Part shown: in pieces, positions 35,208 through 43,877 of the stretch | How positions within the stretch are numbered: the first letter of the stretch is position 1 | Layout of the letters: each line of letters begins with the position of its first letter | Source of the DNA: Cavenderia fasciculata | Taxonomy: Eukaryota; Evosea; Eumycetozoa; Acytosteliales; Cavenderiaceae | Assembly (NCBI RefSeq): GCF_000203815.1 | Contig: NW_004457734.1 | Location: forward strand, 379,233-443,232 | Direction of reading: 5' to 3' | DNA length: 64,000 nt | Notes under the pieces: generated by a model | What the model saw: the letters and a program-made list of their open reading frames with translations, nothing else | Databases searched by the model: none | Told to the model about the DNA's origin: nothing | Made by a program: the position numbers and the translations under genes

Positions 35208-35679
35208 ATGACATTATTAATAACAAACAGTCGAGATGTTCACGAAGCATATAAAGCATTCTTTTATGCCTATGCAAGGTCTGGTTGGTTGGTATTAAAC
35301 TTTGCATCACCTGACAAAGGATCAATCCTTCAATTTATAGCTGCTGGTCCTTCAATTGAAGGTATTGTATACATGCAATGATCCATTATAATAGATAGAT
35401 AATAATCACTAAAACAGCCTCTATATTTATGTTTATATAGATATACACAAACTATTAGAAAATGATAGAGTACAATATGTATTGGTTAGATTAATGAATA
35501 AACAACAAGAACAACCATTCGATGTATTGGTCAAATGGATTGGAAAGAGTGCAAGAGTCGATGAAAAGGCTAGAAGTAGTGGATTGGAAACTGCCATTCG
35601 ATCAGAACTCAATTTCAAACACTGGAAAGAATTAAAAGACAAAAATGATCTAACTGAAAATTACTTGTCTATTCCATAA
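35208..35679 (+). CDS. Coactosin-like ADF-H domain actin-binding protein
   Basis: Two exons, 35208-35361 and 35441-35679, joined in phase 1, give 130 residues, close to the usual size of coactosin (about 140). The central VKWIGKSARVDEKARSSGLE segment matches the coactosin pattern of a V-x-W-x-G strand followed by the long helix that carries the actin-contacting lysine, and the upstream block (QYVLVRLMN) is the preceding strand. The family binds F-actin and counters capping. The start is the only ATG near the exon start that keeps the ADF-H frame. There is no signal peptide. It is smaller than some members, and exact orthology is not decided. Confidence 0.8.
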
Positions 35680-36400
35680 CATTAATAATTAATAATAATA
35701 ATTAATAATTAATAATTATAATATAATATAATCAAAAAAATAAATAAAAATGTAACTTTTGAGGTCATAGTGCTATGCCCACCGCTAGTTTCTCAACAAA
35801 TTCACGTGTATACGAATATATTTAAATATATTCGTATTCTTTCTTTTTTTTTTTAAAGTAGTTCGTTTAAACATCTTCAACTAAGTAGATGTGTATTAAA
35901 GTTGCGATTGGCCAGATACTCGCGAGACTTTGCTAAAGTATCAGATGGACGACAAGAGTCATATGTATTAACATGGCAACAAGTATGGGCGATTCACACA
36001 GAGCATCAGAATTTAATCGAGATAATCAAGTAATAACAACAGACCCCCAAATTTAAAAGAAGATAATACCAAAGACCATGGTGGTTATCATTTGTCATGT
36101 TGTCCTCTGTCTTGTTTTGGTTCGAATGGTTCCAACCTTTGCAATACTGTCACCCAATCAACAAGCCAGAGGACAACACCAAATGATGACATGAAACAAC
36201 TGTCTCTTTAGATTTACCTACTTATTTCAAGAATAAGGAATCTAGGGAACCAAGTAAGATATAACAAATAAAAAATAATAAAGAAATCAATAAAAAATAG
36301 ATATTTTAAAGGATGGTTTTGAATTTTAATTTAGACAAAAATAATTGTAAGATAGTTTTAAAAGTATCTATCTATCTATACAGATACAGATAGAGTAATC
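35680..36400. other. Intergenic region with a palindrome and a long imperfect inverted repeat
   Basis: It contains the 3-prime flank of the coactosin-like gene, a 28-base perfect palindrome at 35810-35837, and an imperfect inverted repeat with arms at 36083-36114 and 36162-36193. The segment 35840-36030 has mixed base composition (TTGCGATTGGCCAGATACTC) but no frame of note. The last 150 bases are the A/T-rich leader of the next gene. No gene was recognised. Confidence 0.5.
36083..36193. repeat. Imperfect inverted repeat (possible RNA hairpin)
   Basis: Arm 1 (36083-36114) ends in GTTGTCCTCTGTCTTG; arm 2 (36162-36193) begins CAAGCCAGAGGACAAC, its complement with one mismatch in 16. The pairing continues with a small bulge through CATTTG / CAAATG. 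The loop is about 47 bases. The region lies outside any gene. Confidence 0.6.
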
Positions 36401-37823
36401 ATGTCAATACAATCTATTATATTATCAAGAGGAGAAGATTCAATCAAAAGTATTCAACATTTTATGAATGGATTACCATTACAAGCAAAGATAGTGTGTC
36501 CCATTGTCACTGCAGTATCATTATCTTCGATTTATTGTAAGGAAACAAACTGAATAACTAAACTACATAATATTATATTTACTAATCAATCTGCTTTTGG
36601 TTAAAAAAGTATTTTATAATAATACAAAACAACAAGAAACTAAACAAAAATATGATGCATTTGTTGAAAATTGTATTGCAATGGTAACCAATATTGAAAG
36701 AGCATTCTTTAAAGAGGAATTAACAGATCCAAACTATAAATTGGATATTCCCTACCTTGTATCATATTCAAAGGCAATGGAGAGCAGTAAGGTATTGGCA
36801 CGTCGATTTGCAACAGACGAGAGAATAACATCACACCAAGTCTACAAACTACACTACACCATTTCACAATTACTCAGTATCTGGCCTGAAAAGTATTCAC
36901 TCGAACTTAGACGCCAAAATGATAATCCCACTGAAATGTGTAAAGGCAACAAAGAGTATATGGATCATATTGAAAAAGATCCATTCATTCAATCTGCAAA
37001 TATAATGGTTAAATCTTTTCTTTCCTATGGTATGAAAGTTGAATGAAACAAACAAAACAAAACAAAACAAAACAAAATAACAGAATAATAATGAATTAAT
37101 AATTAATATTTCTGATTGATTTATTTTGTGATATAGGTGATAGAATTGAAAAATGTTTAGAATTGATTGGATATTTATTAAAATCAAATGGAGCTAAACA
37201 TTTACATTATGGATTGGTGAGTGCTATTGCCGATGTGATTATGGAGACACCAATGACACAACTAGAGCCATACGCTACTTCGAAATTAAATTATATTGCC
37301 GATTTCTATAGTCCCTTTCAATCACACTTTATCGGATACAGTAATGTATACCTTGCCAGCAAGAAATTGGCTTCCTTTACACATGGAGGTATTCATTCGA
37401 TTATTGGTCGACTTCCATTACTTCTTGTCAAACAAAAGGAGGATATTCTATCTCGAGTCATTCTACTTGCCTCTGGTGTACCATTCCTTCAACTACAATC
37501 ATTATTGTATATCCTTCCACGTCCAACAAGTAGTCTATTACTTGCATCTACAGTGTCCATTGTCAATACAATCGCACTTGATAGTCTATATCTTGTCGGT
37601 CTCCAACAACAAAATAACAACAACAATAATAATAGTGTTCGATCATTCACACAAGGATTGATTAATCTTTCATTACTTTTCCTTCATCCCGTAGCAACCA
37701 ATATTACCAATACTCGTAGACGAGCATTTATGATGGAGCTATTATTCTTTGACGTCACATCAATTCAAACAAGTCAACATGTTCCCGTTGATATTCTTGG
37801 TCAAATCCTATCTGATGATGAAG

Positions 37824-37854
<31 letters not shown>

Positions 37855-37936
37855 AGATAATGAAGATGAAGATAAAAGTGAAGAAGGAGTTGACAGCAGC
37901 AGTGACCCAGTTCAAATAATTAATAAACAAGAGTAA
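36401..37936 (+). CDS. Unknown protein with acidic C-terminus
   Basis: Three exons, 36401-36536, 36610-37029 and 37137-37936, both introns in phase 1, give 451 residues. I do not recognise the family. What is visible: a short hydrophobic stretch at about residues 33-48 (AKIVCPIVTAVSLSSIYL) that could be a membrane anchor, a mostly helical middle (FVENCIAMVTNIERAFF), a leucine-rich part (LLLVKQKEDILSRVILLASG), an N-run from an AAT/AAC repeat, and a C-terminal run of about 30 aspartates and glutamates. It is convergent with the M3 peptidase gene; a remnant of another gene lies between them. A broken copy of its C-terminal half sits at 41214-41699. Confidence 0.8.
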
Positions 37937-37978
37937 ACCACGTATTGATTTTAAAAATAAATGATATTAAATTTTTAT

Positions 37979-38345
37979 TATCTGGGAGGGCAGAGAGGGC
38001 CTTTCTTTTGGCAAAATGCCTCAAGGACCATCTTGTCATTGTCTTTAAGGTTAGGTACATATAGATGGCTGCTCAGAAGCAATTTGGCGATGACCATATA
38101 GTGGAGATTGGGGTTCTTGGCGTCATTATCTTGTGGACTCTAATCTAAGGGGTTCCATCTTCTAAATGTACCTTGGAGCGTGAAATATGGTTGGAGTATG
38201 AGAGAGGTGGTGGTGGTGATGATTGATGTCTCCTTAGGTTGCATTATTCTATTATCAATGACTACTATGTTGATTGGGAGTGTTGAATTGGTTGCACCTT
38301 TGTAGTGTGATCAAACACACATTTAATATGCAATGACTGGTGAGC
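37979..38345 (-). pseudogene. Remnant of an unidentified gene between two convergent genes
   Basis: On the minus strand one frame runs from about 38313 to a TAA at 37979-37981 with a single internal TAG near 38141. It encodes protein-like sequence: LPINIVVIDNRIMQPKETSI, then LILQPYFTLQGTFRRWNPLD, a stop, then NPNLHYMVIAKLLLSSHLYV and KMVLEAFCQKKGPLCPP. Codon use and GC content resemble the coding regions and not the A/T-rich spacers. No start codon or splice junction was found. The family was not recognised; it is a C-terminal fragment, perhaps left after a rearrangement. Confidence 0.55.
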
Positions 38346-38495
38346 AACTTTAAAGCCTAACCATGCTACCCATGCTACCCCTAACATTCTATTCTTGTAA
38401 AATCAAATTCGTCACAATTTACTATGGCAATGGTCGATGTTTGGTTTTACTCTCAGAATGGAATAAACAAATCACCAAAATGATTTTATTTGTAT

Positions 38496-41086
38496 TTATT
38501 TAGTAAGACCAAGTGATTTAAGGAATGGAGCTTCTTCTGGATCTCTTCCAAGGAAATTCTTGAGAGTGATGCTAGTGTCTTGAGAACCACCAACAGCCAA
38601 TACCTGGGTTCTAAACTTTCTACCTAGTTCCTTGTTCATGATACCATTCTTTTCAAAGACACTGAAAATATCAGCACTAAACACTTCGCTCCACATGTAC
38701 GAGTAGTATGAGGCGTCATATCCAAACAAATGTCCAAAGTTGGCAGCTGGGTTGGTGTTTGGCTGATTCTCGATCAATGCAACATTCTTTGCATAGTGTC
38801 TCCAAACCTCTGATAATTTATCAAAACATTCAGTTTCATTTGAATGGATCTTTTTTTTTTCAAAAATATAAATATAAAATAAAAAAAAATATTAATAACA
38901 AGGATCGTTATTGAATACTAATCATTTGTATTTGATATTATCTTACCTTTTGATCAAATGAAGAGAATAATAATTGACGAAGATAGAAAAGAGAAATGTT
39001 GAGATTTTTCGAATCCAACATTCTTTGGACAAGGTCAGTTGGTAATTTGGAGCCATCCTTATAGTGACCAGAGATTCTATTGAGGATATTGCTATCCCAA
39101 CACCATAGTTCGAACTCCTGAGACGGCATTTCCACTGCATCGCGTTCTACAGAGGTACCAGAGAAGCGAGGATACATAACCTCGCTGGACATGTTGTGCA
39201 TGACATGACCAAACTCATGGAAATAGGTAACCACTTCATCATGGGTCAAAAGTGATGGTTGTGATGGTGTTGACTTTGTAAAGTTACAAACCTAATCAAA
39301 GAAATTAGATTAGCAACTATAAACTAGAGAAGGATTCATAACACAATTGTGTAAAATACATACCATAGCGGCAACTGGTAATGATGAATGAGAATCATCA
39401 AGTTTGAAACCAGGTTGTAATGGCCAGACAGCAAAGTGAGAGAATTTACCTTCACGTGGGTAAAGATCGAGGAAGAAATAACCCTTGACGACATCCTTGT
39501 TTTGATTGTCACGAACCAAGTACATCTTGACTTCTGGGTGCCACACTTGGATTGGGATTTCCTTGACCTCTTCAAAGGTAACGTCAAGCAATTCTTGGTA
39601 GACATTGAACAATTCCTTTGATACCAATTCCAATGGGAAGTATTCCTTTACCAGATTGTTATCAACTTGGAAATCCTTTACCAACATTAAATTATTATAA
39701 TATTGATAATCATAAGATTTAATTTCTGGTTCTAATAATGGTTCACCTCTTGATTCATAATCTGATTTCTTTAATTCTCTAAAAAGAAAAAATTAAATTA
39801 AAATAAATAAATATTTAAATTTTTTTTTTTTTTATCACATGACTTACTGTAATCTTTTTAATTCTTCGACACCATGTGGTTTTAATAAATCAGTCATTCT
39901 TGAAATAAAGTTTCTAACATTGGTAGCATTCTTTGCCATATAGTATTGAGTTACAGTTGAAGCCCAATCTGGTTGTCCTCTTAATTGAGCAGCCTCTGTA
40001 AAAAAAAAAAAATTAATTAAAACCACATTCTATTTCTTTTTTCTAAACTGTTGACTTACCAAATCTTAATTTAAGAGTATTTTGAAGAATTTCAAGATTG
40101 GTATCAATACATTTACGACCATTAAGATAATCCATCTTTTTTCTCGTTTCAGTGACTTGACAGTACTTTACGATTGGAACCAAGTCTGGATACTTGAGAG
40201 TGGCCAAATACTTTCCAGTACCTTCTTCCTTTTGGAAACCTTCCAAGATGTCTTCTGGCACACCCTTGAGTTCGTCCTTGGTGAATGCGACGGTTGTCTT
40301 GTCCTCGGCAATGTGTTGACTGTAGGCAATGCCATTGTCAGAGATCTTTTCCTTGATCTCTTTGAGACGATCACGCTTTTCCTTGGGCAATTGGAGACCG
40401 TTCTTTTCAAAGTCTTCGAGTGTCTTTTTGACGAGACGTGCTTGTTGTGGCACCAACTTGGTTTGGTAGTCTGGGTTGACTTGGACATACTCGGTGATGG
40501 CATTGTACAAGTCTTCACGCATGTACGTCTTGATAGAGTACTTGTTGAGTTCAGACTCGGCGGCATTGGAAGCGTCACGGATCTCCTTGACGGCAGAGAC
40601 ATTCGAGACAAATGTAATGGCATTTTCCTCGTTGGCAAAGTCGAGGTTGAGGAACTCGAGCTTCTCAATCGTGTTGACAAAGGTTCTCTTGTCCTTGGCA
40701 ATGGCGATCAACTCGCTGATACCTTGTTCGTGATCCTTGATCATCTTTGCAATTCTTGGTGCAAAGTCTTCCACCTTGGAGGGGAATCGCAAGTTGATGT
40801 CTTTTTGAATCTTTTCAGCTGATGGAATAGTCATTTTATTGTTGTTTCTTGTTACACTTGAATTTGAAAAGTATCTACTACTATTATAGACTGATGATGA
40901 TAAAGAAGAAGACGTAGAATATTTAAATGATGGTGATGATGATGATGATGATTTTACTTGTTGTTGTTGATAGGTATATTTAATAGTATTATTATGATTA
41001 TTTAATATACAACTAATACTACTACTAATACTATTCAATAACTTTGAATTATTTGTTTTGAAGAGTACTCTATTAAAAGTTAACAT
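38496..41086 (-). CDS. M3 family zinc metallopeptidase (thimet oligopeptidase-like)
   Basis: Five exons, 41086-40060, 39995-39848, 39778-39364, 39291-38947 and 38849-38496, give 762 residues. The zinc-binding HEFGHVMH motif (HExxH) lies near residue 550, with the downstream glutamate region EMPSQEFELW typical of the family, and GHLFGYDASYYSYMWSEVFS near the C-terminus forms the substrate-binding loop. It cleaves short peptides in cytosol or mitochondria. The first 85 residues are S/N/R-rich with few acids (RYFSNSSVTRNNN), which suits a mitochondrial presequence; a second Met (MTIPSAEKIQKD) could give a cytosolic form. The size fits the family. Pieces of its 3-prime half are copied at 42643-43844. 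Confidence 0.92.
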
Positions 41087-41213
41087 TTAATATTAAAGGC
41101 TATGCGAGTGAAGATCACGTGAGACTGTGATCAGACAGACTCACCTCAGTTTTTAAATTTTAATTTTAAATTAAATTTACTAAAAGAGGAATGATTGGGT
41201 TATGGTTGGTTGG

Positions 41214-41699
41214 TTATTCATGTTTATTGATTATTTGAACAGGTCCACTACTATCACCTTCACTATCTTCATCACTATCATTATCTTCGTCACCATCATC
41301 ACTTTCATCTTCATCATCTGAATTTGACCTATAATATCAACGACAAAGTGTTGATTTGAATGAATAGATGTAACGCCAAAGAATAACAACTCCATCATAA
41401 ATGCTAGTTGACGACGATATGCAATACTTGTAGCTAGATGTGGAAGTATGACGGTTAGATTAATCATTGCTTGTGCCAATGAAACGCGACCCTCGCGTTT
41501 GATACCACCGAGTAGATAGAGACTACCAAGTGCAACAGTATTGACATGTGACACTGCCGATGCCTCTATCAAACTATTTGTAGGTCTAGGAAGGGTCAAG
41601 AACGATTGTAGTTGTAGGAATGGTATTCCAGAGGCAAGTAAAATGACTCGCGACAAAATATCCTCTTTATGTTTGACCAATAGTAATGGCATGCGCATG
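41214..41699 (-). pseudogene. Mosaic segment 1: broken copy of the unknown gene at 36401-37936
   Basis: Minus-strand sequence matches the C-terminal half of that gene: PLLLVKHKEDILSRVILLAS, GIPFLQLQSFL, AFMMELLFFGVTSI, then, after a frame change, SDDEDESDDGDEDN and PVQIINKHE followed by TAA at 41214. It begins inside the source's third exon without a start, and its 5-prime edge at 41699 is joined directly to a carrier-gene fragment in opposite orientation. Confidence 0.85.
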
Positions 41700-41988
41700 A
41701 AAAGATTATACCCGGTCTAAGAACCATATGGATAGAGGAAGGAATAAAAGGTTTATTTAAAGGGAACCTTGCCAATGTAATTAAAGCAGCTCCACAATCT
41801 GCAATTCGTTTCTCTTCATATGAATTCTTTAAAGGTGTAAGTATTAATAAGATAGAGATAAAAGAGAATGAATGATGACTAAATCATATTCTATTTACTT
41901 GATTTAGATATTAATAAAGGATGATACAACATCATCTTCGACAACAAATACTACGACGACAGTTAAATTATCATCACATAAATTGATG
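41700..41988 (+). pseudogene. Mosaic segment 2: fragment of the mitochondrial carrier gene, intron kept
   Basis: Plus-strand sequence matches exon 2, intron 2 and the first part of exon 3 of the carrier at 18575-19718: ATTATACCCGGTCTAAGAAC, RGLFKGNLANVIKAAPQSAI, FSSYEFFKG, a GTAAGT...TTAG intron, then ILIKDDTTSSSTTN and LSSHKL. Because the intron is present at the same place, the copy was made from DNA and not from mRNA. It ends at about 41984 in an AATT shared with the next fragment. Confidence 0.9.
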
Positions 41989-42645
41989 TAAATTATTACC
42001 GTGGTCTTGTTGCAATTGGAGATTGTCAACAAACATCCAGAGGTTTTTGAGGATGACGACTATTCTTTCAAGGTAGGCGACAGTGACCATGCAAATATTG
42101 GTAAAAGTATCTGTTGATTTGCTGGTGACAATGGACTATTGTTGTTGGCGTTGGTATTATTATTATTATAGTTGGTACCATTGATTAATGGCAAAGTGAT
42201 ATTATCCTGGATAGGGATGGCGTGATCGACTACAAACTTGTCCATGTCTCGCTTTAATAGAATGGCCTGTTTGGCATACGCCTTGAATGTATTTTGCGTC
42301 TCTACATCAACAGTCTTTTGTTCGTCGACAATACGTTGTTTTCTAAAGTTCATTTTGGTGATCACATTAATGCCAACATCTCGTTTTTCAAGCTTTCGTG
42401 ACGGTGTCGCTGCAAGAGCAATTCGTTTTGTTTGGCCAATGCCTCTTGCTTGTTTTCCTGTTGTTCAAATTGTTTTTGGAGAGTGTTGCTTTACTCTTCA
42501 TCGTCATCATCGTCATCTTGTTGCTCCAATTTTAATGTTTCGAGTGGGATGGAGATGGGTGATACTGGTGATGCCAATTGGTGATCGGCGGTGGCGGCAA
42601 CATTGGGAACGGGTGACAATTGGTCGAGATCAAGCTCGGCGACAA
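41985..42645 (-). pseudogene. Mosaic segment 3: fragment of the F-BAR/RhoGAP gene C-terminus
   Basis: Minus-strand sequence matches the source near 17738-18440: ELDLDQLSPVP, SPVSPISIPLETLKLEQ, acidic DDDDDDEE, then NELLLQ, MNFRKQRIVDEQKTVDVETQ, KRDMDKFVVDHAIPIQDNIT and FVDNLQLQQD. Several small insertions and deletions break the frame. Its 3-prime end runs into carrier sequence exactly where the source gene's neighbour lies in the original convergent pair. Confidence 0.9.
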
Positions 42646-42734
42646 AGAACTGGTGTTGGAATACCGAGATTCTCAACGGAATCTCTGGTCATTACAAGGA
42701 TGGTTCCAAATTACCAACTGACCTTGTCCAAAGA
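42643..42734 (+). pseudogene. Mosaic segment 4a: fragment of the M3 peptidase gene, before the insert
   Basis: Plus-strand sequence matches the source exon 4: ILNGISGHYKDGSKLPTDLV (source ILNRISGHYKDGSKLPTDLV). It breaks off within CCAAAGA at 42728-42734, where a foreign segment begins. Confidence 0.88.
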
Positions 42735-43277
42735 CCTAGGTGAAAAGAGAGTAGCCTTTTTTATAAAATCCAACATTGTAGTTGCATTTATAAAGGTTGT
42801 TGTAGAGTGAAAATGATTCTTGATTAGATTTATATCCATACTAGATAAAATCATTAATCCATCAACACTTCCACCACCAATTGAAATCTTGCCTAGATAG
42901 TAAGAGATGACATCCGAGTTTTTAGATATCGATCCTATCATAGTTTTGGCAATATTACAAGAATCAAAAGTGGTGTCCAAGAATTGAACCAATTCTAAAG
43001 ATCCAGCTTTCATTGCATTTAAAATTGCATTTTTTGTAATTGGTAGGTTTTGTGGATCATGAATGGATATGATCAGTTGAACGACATCCAAACGACCACT
43101 ACAACAAGCCAAATCGATAGAATTTTCAGTGTAAAAGTGCATTCTATATTTCTTGACCAACTTTTCAATGAGACCATAGTCTTTGGTTCGGAATAGTTTC
43201 TCTAGTGGTGCAGTATCAAGTCCAATTTCACCTTCCATCTGTAGAAATTCATTTCTATAGCTGATCTTCGCCAAAGA
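42735..43277 (-). pseudogene. Insert of an ankyrin-type gene fragment inside the M3 copy
   Basis: The insert is flanked by the direct repeat CCAAAGA (42728-42734 and 43271-43277), a 7-base target duplication or repeated microhomology. It carries an open minus-strand segment of about 180 codons with ankyrin-like helices: LEKLFRTKDYGLIEKLVKKY, NSIDLACCSGRLDVVQLIIS, ILNAMKAGSLELVQFL. No source for this piece is found in the window. It has no introns and no terminal inverted repeats that I can see, so it is not a plain transposon. Confidence 0.75.
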
Positions 43278-43850
43278 ATGTTGGATTCAAAGAATCTTAA
43301 CATTTCTCTTTTCTATCTTCGTCAATTATTTTTCTCTTCATTTGATCAAAAGGTAAAAAGAACCAAACAATCATTCAATCAACCTTTTATTAATCTTTTT
43401 TTTCATTTCTAGATTCATGCAAATGATACTGAATGTTTTGATAAATTATCAGATGTTTGGAGACATTTTGCAAAGAATGTTGCATTGGTTGAGAATCAAC
43501 TAGGCACTAACGGTTCGGCAGCTTTTGGACATCTTTTCGGGTACGATGCTTCTTACTATTCATGTGGAGTGAAGTATTTAGTGCCGACATTTTCAGCGTC
43601 TTTGAAAAGTCTGGTGTCATGAACAAGGAACAAGGTAGAAAACTCAGAACCGATGTATTGTCTGTCGGTGGTTCTCAAGACAGTAATGTCACTCTCAAGA
43701 ATTTCCTTGGTAGAAACTTTCTTCCTTAAATCGATTGGTCTTGCTAAATAAATTAATTTACATAATCAAATTTAAACAAAGAATGTTGCATTGGTTGAAA
43801 ATCAACCAAATAACAACCATCATCGTTATGTTTTGGACATTGGTTTGTTT
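43278..43850 (+). pseudogene. Mosaic segment 4b: remainder of the M3 peptidase copy, intron kept
   Basis: Directly after the insert the copy resumes with ATGTTGGATTCAAAGAATCT (source exon 4), includes an intron starting GTAAAAAG and ending TTTCTAG at the source position, then the last exon (HANDTECFDKLSDVWRHFAK, SAAFGHLFGYDASYYS-like). Small deletions break it. A third, short copy of AAAGAATGTTGCATTGGTTG lies at about 43780-43799 and runs on to TTTTGGACATTGG, so the end of this exon was duplicated again. Confidence 0.85.
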
Positions 43851-43877
43851 AAATTAAATAATTTTGTTCTAATTCGT

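Noticed and set aside
40082-40822. Antisense open frame of 246 codons opposite the M3 peptidase
   Set aside because: The minus strand encodes conserved peptidase sequence over the same bases; the plus frame is a shadow with no splice or family support.
42238-42810. Plus-strand frame of 190 codons across the mosaic
   Set aside because: It runs antisense to the RhoGAP-derived piece, then through the peptidase piece in the wrong frame, then into the insert; it is a chance product of joined fragments.
41214-43850. Capture of gene pieces by a DNA transposon
   Set aside because: No terminal inverted repeats, no transposase and no target duplication around the whole block were found; only the inner ankyrin piece has flanking direct repeats.
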